The notes: generated by a model from the letters alone, not told the origin. 11,204 nt of DNA from GCA-002713455 sp964428745 (GCA_964428745.1 CAYRYZ010000044.1:1-11204); one strand, 5' to 3'. Counted from the stretch's first letter, positions 1-7,869 are shown. A program made the numbers and translations.

Positions 1-2
1 CG

Positions 3-443
3 GGGACTGAATTTATAAATATGTATATGGCTCGATGTCATGAGCTTCAATTACATCAAGGAGCAAAAGATGTTTTAGATCATGTTAAGAATTTAGGCCT
101 TGCACAATCTTTGGTATCGGCAAGTAGTCAAATAATGTTGAATCAGATTCTAGAACATCATGATATTAACGATTATTTTATAAAAATTTTAGGCACAGAT
201 AATCATTATGCTTATGGTAAAGAAACACTAACAAAAGAATGGATGAATGATTTAGGCTTTCACCCTAAAGAAGTACTATTTATTGGCGATACGATTCATG
301 ATAAAGATATAGCTGATGTGGTTGGATCTGATTGTATTTTAGTCTCAAAAGGTCATGTAAGTAAGGAGAGGTTGCAAAAAACAGGAGCCCCTGTTTTTGA
401 AGAATTAATTAAAATAATTGATTGGCTTAATGGGGGTAATTAA
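3..443 (+). CDS. HAD-superfamily phosphatase, phosphoglycolate phosphatase-like (5' end cut by window)
   Basis: This is the C-terminal 146 residues of a haloacid dehalogenase-type hydrolase, probably a cytoplasmic phosphatase acting on a small phosphorylated metabolite. The frame stays open to the window edge upstream of the first visible ATG (position 21), so that ATG is unlikely to be the true start. The missing part would hold the nucleophile motif DxDxT and most of the cap. Visible Rossmann-fold motifs, numbered from the first complete codon, are motif II LVSAS (Ser39), motif III Lys in YGKE (Lys73) and motif IV GDTIHD (Asp96 and Asp100), all intact. The conserved LVSKGHVS stretch follows motif IV, as in PGPase-like HAD proteins. 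The gene converges on the PorV-like gene, and the two stop codons overlap. The family call is firm; the substrate cannot be told from this fragment. Confidence 0.85.
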   Translation, partial: GTEFINMYMARCHELQLHQGAKDVLDHVKNLGLAQSLVSASSQIMLNQILEHHDINDYFIKILGTDNHYAYGKETLTKEWMNDLGFHPKEVLFIGDTIHDKDIADVVGSDCILVSKGHVSKERLQKTGAPVFEELIKIIDWLNGGN

Positions 444-1462
444 AATTTGAATCCAAGGGCAAAACGCTGGACATTTTTTAAACGACCAAAAGCAGCATAG
501 GAATAATCTAATTTTAATTGTGTGGCTGAGCGCCCAATCTTATAATTTATTCCTGTTCCAAATGTAAGGCCCTCCTCAGTATCTTTTCTGAATAGGGTCG
601 TCATTCCACCTCTTACAAAAAATGTTTCAGCGAATGAATATTCAACACCGATATTCATCCATTCTGAGTTATCATTGGGATGTAATGCATCTATAGCGAG
701 ACTCAATCTATTTTTATCTGTATTGATGATTTCACCAGCTAGCCCTACCCTAAAAATGAGTGGAATCGGGAATTTATCCGTTTCATACATTGCATTAACA
801 AATTCAACATTTCCTTCATTGATTGGATCAGGGTCCATGCTGAATTTTTGATCTCGACCAGTCATTTCCATATCTGGTCCATAATTTGACAAACTTGCCC
901 CAAGGCGGATATTCTTAAATGGGGTAATAAATAACGCACCAAGATCTGCTGCAATTGTAGTTGCATTTGCATGCCAAATACTTTGTCGGATATACTTAAT
1001 ATTGCTTCCGATTGAAAATTTATTTGTAAGGCGTCGGGCATAACTAATATTCATTGCCAAGTCACCGGCATCAAAATATTCTCCGGTACCATTTGGTTTT
1101 TCTACGGTTCTAACTAGCTCTTTTGGAATAGAAAGATTTGTCATGCTAAAACCTATAACGCCATTTTGTCCAAGGTTGAGAGCTATAGCAGTAAAATTGA
1201 AATTTATTCCAGCTAGCCAATTTGCATTGACGAAAATAGTTTCCATTTTACCTATTGATGCAAGTCCAGCAGGGTTCCAATACATTGAACTTATATCTCC
1301 AGACATAGCTGTAAAAGCATTCCCCATGGATGAACCTCGAGGATCCACCCCGATCTTTAAGAATTGTGCAGCTGTAGTACCTGTCTTAGTGATTGTTGTA
1401 ATATTATCTAATTGACCAATGGCAAAACTGAAAGAAAATATAATTAGAATTAGTTTTTTCAT
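440..1462 (-). CDS. PorV/PorQ family outer-membrane beta-barrel protein
   Basis: The product is a 340-residue outer-membrane barrel of the PorV/PorQ (FadL-like) family. It has a signal peptide (MKKLILIIFSFSFAIG, cleavage near residue 17) and then the family hallmark near the mature N-terminus: GSSMGNAF (43-50) and MYWNPAGLA (60-68). The rest is alternating amphipathic strands, and the chain ends in FALGFKF with a terminal Phe, as expected of a BAM-inserted barrel. Characterised PorV is the T9SS shuttle that delivers cargo tails to the sortase-like PorU; PorQ and many paralogues are less defined. This gene is last in a minus-strand operon. Its ATG overlaps the TGA of the gene before it (ATGA, 1459-1462), which suggests translational coupling to a large T9SS-tailed protein. 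I infer that it serves that protein. A fatty-acid or small-molecule channel role remains possible. Confidence 0.85.
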   Translation of the reverse strand: MKKLILIIFSFSFAIGQLDNITTITKTGTTAAQFLKIGVDPRGSSMGNAFTAMSGDISSMYWNPAGLASIGKMETIFVNANWLAGINFNFTAIALNLGQNGVIGFSMTNLSIPKELVRTVEKPNGTGEYFDAGDLAMNISYARRLTNKFSIGSNIKYIRQSIWHANATTIAADLGALFITPFKNIRLGASLSNYGPDMEMTGRDQKFSMDPDPINEGNVEFVNAMYETDKFPIPLIFRVGLAGEIINTDKNRLSLAIDALHPNDNSEWMNIGVEYSFAETFFVRGGMTTLFRKDTEEGLTFGTGINYKIGRSATQLKLDYSYAAFGRLKNVQRFALGFKF

Positions 1463-4400
1463 TTTATTATTGCCAATCGCCCAATTTTCTCTCCCATTTT
1501 ACCTGCATCTATGTGATAGATGTAAATGCCAAAAGCTATTGGAAAGTTATCTTTTGTTGTCAAATCCCAAAACTCTTGTCCATTATCAAATGTAGTATTA
1601 TGATAAATTGTTTTTACAAGTTCACCCGTGATCGTGTAAATCCTGATAGTACATTCATTAGGAAGTTTATCAAAATAAATACGCCGTGGTCCTCGATCAC
1701 GTGGATTTTGACGATCCAGCGGCTCCAAAATATTAGTAACGACATATGGATTTGGAACGACACGAATATCATCTAATAATCCTTCATTTTTTTCTGATTG
1801 AATTGAAGATGCCATCATCTGAAATTGATAGATATCTTTATTATTAAATGGTCGATCAGTCGCAACATAAAAAATATCACCCCCTACTGCATCATTCCGT
1901 ACATCATTGATTGGTTCCTGAATATCAAATTGCCATGAAGGATTAATTCCTGCTCCCTCTTCAAGAATTACAACACTCTCACCCAGATCCCAAGTCTGAT
2001 TTCTGACCTTATAATCAAGAACTACAATTTTCTTTTTGAAAGGAATTTTACCTGGAGTTACATCCCAGATTTGGAATGGTGCGGTAGCATTTCCTAATGA
2101 GCTTGTATCTGCAATTGAATCGAACCAGCGTATTTCATAATCTGCTGGTCTCATGTTTGACTGCTTACCATCATAGGGACCGACCGTAATTTGATAATTA
2201 CCTGAGCTTCCATCAGACCATTGAGTCTTTTCTTTATCTAGTGAAAGTTTTTTGTCATTTGCATAGATTTTAATCCCATCAAAAACTGCGTTTGATTCTT
2301 CATTATTCAAACGTGAGCTTTCCCAAAGAGGATAATAGGTATATTCAATAGTTATTTCGTCGCCGTCAGCTATTTGTGAATTTAAAGTATCAGTAACTAC
2401 TACTTGCCCAGCCTCAGGAAACAGGAGATAATCTTGTCCCATTATCATCGTGGAGCCGCCATTTTTTAAAATAAACCTGTCAGCATTCAATCTATTTTTT
2501 TGTAGTGTAATAAATACATTTTTTTTCGATACGCGTGTTTCCACGATAGGACTGAGATCCTCAATTGAATAACGGGTAGGTTTATCTTTAAATGTTATTT
2601 GAAATGTATTGGTGTCTTCAATGGCTCGAGGATCAAGAACTTCAATAGAAAAGGTTCCTGTACCAAATCCTGATATGTGTTTTATAAATGATAAAGAGTC
2701 ATAATATGAAACGGCACCTTTTACATAACCAGCAGCAGGTGATCTTGGAACAACTGAAGCAGTGTTGACATCCAGAAAAATTTCATTAGTCTCTGGGTTT
2801 AACGTGATTGTTTTAGATGATTCACTAGGCCCAATTCCCATGATTTTAGTACCATGATCATAGGAACTAATAGCATAAAAATATCGTTGCCCATTGATTA
2901 CATTATTCGAATCAATAAATGAATGAACTAAGCCAGTGTTATTTCCAAGATGATAAGAAATTCCTCGTCCAGTATATGGAATATCACTTGGACCTTCATA
3001 TTCATTAATTAAATCCCATTTTGCCCATCCACCAGTAATTGTAGTAAGCGGTTCGAATAAAAATCGAGAACCGTTAATATCGGTAATATTTTGTTGATCA
3101 AGAAAACTTGGATCTGTGCTTCGATAGATTACGTAGCCTTCAAAATCATATTCTTCTGATATTGGGTCCCAGGATGTTTCAGCAATATCATCCCAAAAAA
3201 GTGTTACTTTTTCATCTCCAGGAACTGCTGTAAGAGCGGGTTTTTCAGGTGGTTTTGCAAATTGATAATTTGTATCGTAGATCTGCCGAGCTGTTTTGGC
3301 ATTTAATGTAAGATCATCGTAACTATCTCCAACGAGTAGAGCGATAGAAAATCTCCGTGCTTCTCCTGCTTTCAAAGTAAAACGACCTGAACCATATAAG
3401 AAAATATTGTCACCTGCAATATCGGCATTCAATGAGTCAAATTGTCCTGGGTTCATATACGTGGTATATATATAATCATCTTTAGATATTCTATTATTCC
3501 CTCCAAAATTTGGTGCAGCAAAACTGGTAAGCCCGATCATATCAGATTCATCCAGATCTGTCCATTCAAAATTTGGCTCACCAGGCTGTCGAATATCAAA
3601 TGCGTTGCCTGCGGATGGCACACCATCATTCTCTCCTTGATCTCCAGTATTAGGTAGGCCATCAATGCCCACATCATCTTTTTCTGGATTCCAATCTCCA
3701 TCATCATCAATCCCATTTTCACGACTTTCATCTATCATTCCATCTCCATCGTTATCTTTACCATCATGGGGATCTCCAGGGCTTTCCAGAAAAATATACC
3801 CAAAATAGCCAGGTTTTCGTCCAGCTACATCTGATTTATTATCTTCATCCCAGGCATAAACCATATTTAAATCTCTATCAAAATAAGATAGATCATCCCG
3901 CCAGTTAGATGGTCCTCCAATATGTGGATCACCCCACATACCAAAAACTACCTCATTAAGATCTTTTTCACTTTTATTGGTCACCTTATATATTAGAAAA
4001 ACAACATCTTCAGCTAAAGGATTTGACCATTGATAATATCGGCATTCAATTTCAATACCTAATCCCAATCGGGATGAGTCCTGCGGGAATGGGTAATACT
4101 TAAATTCTTGGTTACTCCTATCGTCAACAACAAAAAAAGATTCTAAATCTGCATTAGACGACCCTTGTCTGAGAGCACCAGGCCAGACATATCTTTTCAA
4201 GTTAGGATTGTACCATCCATCGGGCCAGCTATCAGGTTTTCCATCACCATCACGATCAACATCATTCGAAGTGGGAATTCTTAAACTATTGGGGTCTCCA
4301 TATGGAACATTCTGTTCATTATAAGCAAGTGGTTCCCATCCCCAAAAAACTTTTCCATCTGGTGAAATTTCACCGCCTAGAGATACTAATCCATCACTAA

Positions 4401-4866
4401 TTACTTTTGCGAACCATATAGGATTTCCATCATCATCCAATACTGGATCACCGTTCGCATCTTTTTTGATGTAAGCGTCAATGTGACTATTTGCTGCTAT
4501 AGGGACTTCTGCACCAATGAAAGGGCCAAACTCATAACCATACCCTAAGCCTTCCCAAACAATATCTGTGACTCGGTTTCCTGGACTAGATATAGAACCG
4601 TAATTCCAAATTTCAGTTGTAATCTTGTTTCCATTTAAAATAGCTTTTTGGCGACGGAGAATTTCATCATTTTTTATTGCTCGGCGTTCAAGTATCTTAT
4701 CTCTCCATTGATAGAAAACTTCATGGTCTAGTGACTTCCAGTTCTTTTGAGGCCCTTCAATTTTCCATTGTTTGGAAAATCTAGGTATTGGATCATCTTG
4801 CGAATACAGAATTGCAAATGAAACACTGAATAATAAAAATTTTCTAATAGTACTAGTTTTGATCAT
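1459..4866 (-). CDS. large exported protein with calcium-type loops, fibronectin III-like region and T9SS-like C-terminal domain
   Basis: No exact function is recognised. Counting from the upstream GTG (position 4875, 1138 residues), the fourth codon is an ATG at 4866. I prefer that ATG because it gives a standard signal peptide (MIKTSTIRKFLLFSVSFA, ending ILYSQ) and is the better start codon. Asp-rich loops of thrombospondin type-3 style occur at about 205-215 (DVDRDGDGKPD) and 368-420 (including DNDGDGMID and DDDGD), and probably bind calcium. A fibronectin III-like region spans about 541-690 (PEKPALTAVPGDEKVTLFW, then EGYVIYRS). The middle (about 700-1030) is beta-rich and unassigned. The last 100 residues form a T9SS-like domain: VVPNPYV (1039-1045), IRIYTITGELV, FGIYIY and a terminal AIIK. 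There is no lipobox cysteine, so it is not a SusD-type lipoprotein. It lies between a TonB receptor gene and a PorV-like gene, and probably acts at the cell surface. Confidence 0.8.
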   Translation of the reverse strand: MIKTSTIRKFLLFSVSFAILYSQDDPIPRFSKQWKIEGPQKNWKSLDHEVFYQWRDKILERRAIKNDEILRRQKAILNGNKITTEIWNYGSISSPGNRVTDIVWEGLGYGYEFGPFIGAEVPIAANSHIDAYIKKDANGDPVLDDDGNPIWFAKVISDGLVSLGGEISPDGKVFWGWEPLAYNEQNVPYGDPNSLRIPTSNDVDRDGDGKPDSWPDGWYNPNLKRYVWPGALRQGSSNADLESFFVVDDRSNQEFKYYPFPQDSSRLGLGIEIECRYYQWSNPLAEDVVFLIYKVTNKSEKDLNEVVFGMWGDPHIGGPSNWRDDLSYFDRDLNMVYAWDEDNKSDVAGRKPGYFGYIFLESPGDPHDGKDNDGDGMIDESRENGIDDDGDWNPEKDDVGIDGLPNTGDQGENDGVPSAGNAFDIRQPGEPNFEWTDLDESDMIGLTSFAAPNFGGNNRISKDDYIYTTYMNPGQFDSLNADIAGDNIFLYGSGRFTLKAGEARRFSIALLVGDSYDDLTLNAKTARQIYDTNYQFAKPPEKPALTAVPGDEKVTLFWDDIAETSWDPISEEYDFEGYVIYRSTDPSFLDQQNITDINGSRFLFEPLTTITGGWAKWDLINEYEGPSDIPYTGRGISYHLGNNTGLVHSFIDSNNVINGQRYFYAISSYDHGTKIMGIGPSESSKTITLNPETNEIFLDVNTASVVPRSPAAGYVKGAVSYYDSLSFIKHISGFGTGTFSIEVLDPRAIEDTNTFQITFKDKPTRYSIEDLSPIVETRVSKKNVFITLQKNRLNADRFILKNGGSTMIMGQDYLLFPEAGQVVVTDTLNSQIADGDEITIEYTYYPLWESSRLNNEESNAVFDGIKIYANDKKLSLDKEKTQWSDGSSGNYQITVGPYDGKQSNMRPADYEIRWFDSIADTSSLGNATAPFQIWDVTPGKIPFKKKIVVLDYKVRNQTWDLGESVVILEEGAGINPSWQFDIQEPINDVRNDAVGGDIFYVATDRPFNNKDIYQFQMMASSIQSEKNEGLLDDIRVVPNPYVVTNILEPLDRQNPRDRGPRRIYFDKLPNECTIRIYTITGELVKTIYHNTTFDNGQEFWDLTTKDNFPIAFGIYIYHIDAGKMGEKIGRLAIIK

Positions 4867-4881
4867 CAAATTCACGTGGAA

Positions 4882-7647
4882 CTAAAAATCCAGAGACAAA
4901 CCAATGTTTATTGAACGGGGAGGGGTATAATAATGTGGCCGCACTTGATATTCTGACCATTGATGTACGCCCGGTTCACCATAATGTTTTTTGAAACCTT
5001 GTGTTTCTTGAGTTGATTGAAAAACATATGTATATCCTGCTCTACCAGTATCATTAAAGACATATCTTTCATTCCGGCGATCCAATAGATTGTAAATTTT
5101 AGCATATAGGATATAATTGTATTTACCTAAAATAAAATTCTTGTGTATCCGCATATCAACTCGCCATTGCAAAGGTTTTCTTCCACTGTTAGGTTGAGGC
5201 ACATAATTTGCATTAGGGATATTTGGTGTGTAAGGCCATCCGCTTGATAATTTGCTTATAATTCCAATATTCCAATTTCCTGGATCCCCGATTGATACAT
5301 TAGTGTTAAATATATGTCTTTGATCCCAAGAAAGTGGGACGATGCGCTTTTCTTCTTCTTCACCTGAAAGTGCATTGTAATAAAATGAACCAGAGTTAAC
5401 ACTATTACCTTCAGTTATTTGATAAGTATAATCGACAAATGCAGAGGTTTTGGTTTTAGGATCATAACGTTTTGTCAGGCTAAAGGTATATCCTTTTACA
5501 TTTCCATAATCTTTATTCATATAAATCGAGTAATTAGAAGGGCCATATCTTTCAGATTCATATCGGATAGACTGTATTGCCAATAGATCGCGAATATCCT
5601 TATAAAAGGCACTCATTTCCACACCAATAATTTCACCTATTTGTTGTTGAAGACCAAATTCATATAATATGGTTTTTTCCGGTTTAAGGTCTGCGTAGCC
5701 TACAGTTGGAGCTAATCCTGCTCCAAAAATACTTTTTTTGTATAATCGTCTTAATGTTGGCATTTGATAAAAATGACCGTATGAAAAATGAAGGATTCCT
5801 TTTTCTGTTATGGGAAATGCCACTCCAATTCTTGGAGAGATCATAATCTTATTTTCTGCTTTTTCTTTTTCTCCATCTGGATTCAAAAAATCAGTAATAT
5901 AGTTTTCGTCTGGATTAAACTGATCGAAACGAACGCCTACATTTGTAATAAAATCATTATATTCAATTTTGTCTTGAATATATCCTGAGAAAAAAGTGGC
6001 AGTATTATTATAGTGATTATGAGAAGGAGAATCGTTTTCGGGTAATATAGTTGGAACACGATATACTTGGTTGTCATATAGTACTGTGAAATTTCTTTCA
6101 TCTAAATTATCTCTTCTAAAATTCACTCCAGTTTTTAAAGCATGGCGATTTGTCAATTGATTTGTGTAATCCAATTTGAATGCAAGAGACTTAGATTTCC
6201 GGTAAGAATGTCCTCTATTAGATCCACCAAATGAAAATGTTGATGACGCAGGAGATCCTTTAATACGTGAGGCTGGCACATATTTTGAATTATTTAATAT
6301 CCAATACTTGCTACCATTATCAAATTGATTATAGAGAACATATTGACCAGAGCCAAAGCGGCTTTCATCATTTTCATGTTCTGCAGAATTTAGATTGATG
6401 GGTTTGAACTGATACCCCATATAATCTGTATTTGAATAGGATAGGTTCGCTTCATAAAAACTTCTTTTACCTAACGAATGATTTATCTTAATTGAAAAAT
6501 TGTTATTTGATGATTCAGATGTGGAGGTACCATCAGGATTAAATTTATAATAATGCGAATAGGATTGGGACTTTCCACCAGAATGAAGTATTTGTAAGGA
6601 TAACTTTAATAATGGTGAAACTCTATAGGTTAGCTTAGACATTAAATTCAAATTGTCGCTTGGTGCCATGGGTACAAATGCACTATCACCATTCATTTCA
6701 ATATACCAATTATTCGCATCTCTAAAATTAGCAGAATCGCCAATAGTGTGTTCACGTATACCATAATAATAACCTTCACTATTGCTATATCTTCCACTGA
6801 TATTGAAAGTAAATTTTCCATTATCTGACATAAAAGGCATGGGTCCATTAAGTGTACCTTCTAGCACTTTATTTGTAAATAAACTGAAATGATCAATATG
6901 TGTGAAAATATTTTTATCTGTTGATTGGTGATCCCCTGATTGATAAGAGAAGCTACCATGATAATCTTTTCCACCATCTTTAACTTGAAGATTAACGATG
7001 CCACTCATTGCATTTCCATATTCAGCATTAAATGCGCCTGAAACGACTTTCATTTCCTCTAAAGCTTTATTAGAAATATTGACAGCTAGTCCATTGGTGA
7101 AAAATGGATTTGCCACTGAAACACCATCAATATAATATCCAACTTCATTTGATCGCCCACCACGGATGTGAAGTTCTCCCCCTGCACCTTGATTTACACC
7201 GGCCTGAGTTGTTAAAACGCCCAGAAAGGTTTCAACAGGCATTACTTTCATTTCATCAGCAGTCGTTATTTTCTGAGAAGCAGTGAGGTCTTTTTGGATA
7301 AGGGGACGGTCTGCCACTACAATTACTTCTTCACCTTCAATCACCGCTTCTTTTAATTCAAAATTTTGATAGGTAGTCCGATCTAGATTAACTCGCACAT
7401 TATTAACACGATAAGAAGCATATCCAATGTAAGTAGCGCGAAGAGTATAGTCTCCTGGAGGAACATTCAGTATAATGTATTCTCCTTCCGCATTTGTAGC
7501 AGAACCATAGGGAGTATCATCTAGAAATACATTAACACCGGCAAGTGGCTCACCCGATTTTGAATCTAGAATGATTCCAGAAATTTTACCGGTATTAGCA
7601 AATACCGTAGAGATTATAAAGATAAATGATAGAATTTTTTTATTCAA
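4882..7647 (-). CDS. TonB-dependent outer-membrane receptor with N-terminal carboxypeptidase regulatory-like domain
   Basis: The product is a 921-residue active-transport receptor of the outer membrane. A signal peptide (residues 1-17, ending TVFA) precedes a carboxypeptidase D regulatory-like beta-sandwich (about 20-100; KISGIILDSKSGEPLAGVNV and GEYIILNVPPGDYTL). The segment EEVIVVADRP (106-115) sits where a TonB box is expected. The plug follows (about 118-225) with HIRGGRSNEVGYYIDGV and AEYGNAMSGIVNL. The remainder is barrel, ending SINIGLSLDF with the terminal Phe of a BAM signal. The start codon is TTG. No in-frame ATG lies nearby, and the signal peptide begins exactly there (MNKKILSF). 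No Shine-Dalgarno sequence is visible. It is first in the operon, ending 6-15 nt before the next start. The usual SusD partner gene is absent. The substrate is unknown: peptide, glycan, siderophore and other ligands all remain open. Confidence 0.9.
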   Translation of the reverse strand: MNKKILSFIFIISTVFANTGKISGIILDSKSGEPLAGVNVFLDDTPYGSATNAEGEYIILNVPPGDYTLRATYIGYASYRVNNVRVNLDRTTYQNFELKEAVIEGEEVIVVADRPLIQKDLTASQKITTADEMKVMPVETFLGVLTTQAGVNQGAGGELHIRGGRSNEVGYYIDGVSVANPFFTNGLAVNISNKALEEMKVVSGAFNAEYGNAMSGIVNLQVKDGGKDYHGSFSYQSGDHQSTDKNIFTHIDHFSLFTNKVLEGTLNGPMPFMSDNGKFTFNISGRYSNSEGYYYGIREHTIGDSANFRDANNWYIEMNGDSAFVPMAPSDNLNLMSKLTYRVSPLLKLSLQILHSGGKSQSYSHYYKFNPDGTSTSESSNNNFSIKINHSLGKRSFYEANLSYSNTDYMGYQFKPINLNSAEHENDESRFGSGQYVLYNQFDNGSKYWILNNSKYVPASRIKGSPASSTFSFGGSNRGHSYRKSKSLAFKLDYTNQLTNRHALKTGVNFRRDNLDERNFTVLYDNQVYRVPTILPENDSPSHNHYNNTATFFSGYIQDKIEYNDFITNVGVRFDQFNPDENYITDFLNPDGEKEKAENKIMISPRIGVAFPITEKGILHFSYGHFYQMPTLRRLYKKSIFGAGLAPTVGYADLKPEKTILYEFGLQQQIGEIIGVEMSAFYKDIRDLLAIQSIRYESERYGPSNYSIYMNKDYGNVKGYTFSLTKRYDPKTKTSAFVDYTYQITEGNSVNSGSFYYNALSGEEEEKRIVPLSWDQRHIFNTNVSIGDPGNWNIGIISKLSSGWPYTPNIPNANYVPQPNSGRKPLQWRVDMRIHKNFILGKYNYILYAKIYNLLDRRNERYVFNDTGRAGYTYVFQSTQETQGFKKHYGEPGVHQWSEYQVRPHYYTPPRSINIGLSLDF

Positions 7648-7664
7648 ATTGAAGCAAATTAAAT

Positions 7665-7706
7665 GATTAGTATGCCAATTAGTGCTATTAAAAAGTAGTA
7701 CTAATC
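7665..7706. repeat. inverted repeat GATTAGTA/TACTAATC in the receptor-operon leader
   Basis: GATTAGTA at 7665-7672 is the exact reverse complement of TACTAATC at 7699-7706, with 26 nt between. A further direct copy of the core ATTAGT lies at 7678-7683, exactly 12 nt after the first (7666-7671), and the inverted core ACTAAT is at 7700-7705. The set lies 18-59 nt upstream of the TTG start of the receptor gene. It could be an operator with several half-sites or a hairpin in the 5' untranslated leader. In such AT-rich DNA chance is a real alternative. Confidence 0.4.
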
Positions 7707-7743
7707 TAAACGAAAGTTTAAATAGAAAAAAAAAGTTTTTGGA

Positions 7744-7768
7744 TTAATGTGCAAACATTTTGCATTAA
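7744..7768. repeat. imperfect palindrome across the divergent promoters (operator candidate)
   Basis: The outer arms TTAATG (7744-7749) and CATTAA (7763-7768) are exact reverse complements. Within them, TGCAAA (7750-7755) and TTTGCA (7759-7764) form a second perfect inverted repeat around CAT. The two registers are offset by two bases, so the whole 25-bp element is a near-palindrome. It covers the -35 box of the + promoter and the -10 of the candidate - promoter, which is a suitable place for a dimeric regulator. No regulator gene is in the window. Confidence 0.45.
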
Positions 7769-7788
7769 ATTTTGTTTATTCTTATAAT
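7760..7788 (+). promoter_or_regulatory. sigma70-like promoter for the FG-GAP protein gene
   Basis: A -35-like TTGCAT (7760-7765) and a perfect TATAAT -10 (7783-7788) are separated by the ideal 17 bp. Transcription would start near 7795, leaving a leader of roughly 75 nt before the ATG at 7870. The A-run at 7726-7734 upstream could be an UP element. This is the clearest promoter in the window. Bacteroidota often use a different consensus (TTTG with TAnnTTTG), so a sigma70-like match needs care if the host is close to that phylum. Confidence 0.6.
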
Positions 7789-7793
7789 CTCAA
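7764..7793 (-). promoter_or_regulatory. candidate promoter for the TonB receptor operon
   Basis: On the minus strand, TTGAGA (7793-7788) and TTTAAT (7769-7764) are 18 bp apart, a fair match to sigma70 boxes. It overlaps the + promoter face to face, so the two directions could exclude each other. Transcription would start near 7757 and give a leader of about 110 nt. Other AT-rich hexamers in the leader could serve instead, so this is tentative. Confidence 0.3.
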
Positions 7794-7858
7794 TAGTTAT
7801 TAGCAATTCAATCGAATAATTTATTATTACAATATAATTTAATAATTAAAGTAAGAAA

Positions 7859-7865
7859 GAGGTGA
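7859..7865 (+). promoter_or_regulatory. strong Shine-Dalgarno site of the FG-GAP gene
   Basis: GAGGTGA lies four bases before the ATG at 7870 and matches seven consecutive bases of the usual anti-Shine-Dalgarno complement (GGAGGTGA). It fixes this start. It stands out because none of the other complete genes here shows such a site, so this message may be translated unusually well. Confidence 0.75.
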
Positions 7866-7869
7866 GTTT

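Larger units (their letters stand above)
7648..7869. promoter_or_regulatory. divergent intergenic regulatory region
   Basis: These 222 nt lie between the divergent receptor operon and the FG-GAP gene and contain no plausible gene. They are strongly AT-rich, with a nine-A run (7726-7734) followed by G and five T, which could bend DNA or act as an UP element for the + promoter. A short inverted repeat, TAAAC-GAAA-GTTTA, sits at 7707-7720. The individual promoter and repeat candidates are listed separately. Any control of both sides from here is inference. Confidence 0.7.

Noticed and set aside
21..443. A complete short HAD gene starting at the ATG at 21
   Set aside because: The frame is open to the window edge and the protein would lack the nucleophile motif, so truncation by the window is the simpler reading.
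1143..1415. 90-codon open frame on the + strand inside the PorV-like gene
   Set aside because: It is antisense to a gene with a signal peptide and family motifs, has no ribosome site and gives no recognisable protein.
3537..3731. Minus-strand frame rich in Met, Lys and Ile inside the large protein gene
   Set aside because: It is an out-of-frame reading of the Asp/Gly calcium-loop codons, and its composition follows from that repeat.
1459..4866. SusD-like surface lipoprotein identity for the protein encoded after the receptor
   Set aside because: There is no lipobox cysteine after the signal peptide and no helical SusD repeat pattern. The protein is beta-rich and ends in a sorting-type tail.
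7104..7286. 60-codon + strand frame inside the receptor plug region
   Set aside because: It lies antisense to the conserved plug motifs and is low-complexity (His/Leu/Gln-rich), with no sign of being a real gene.
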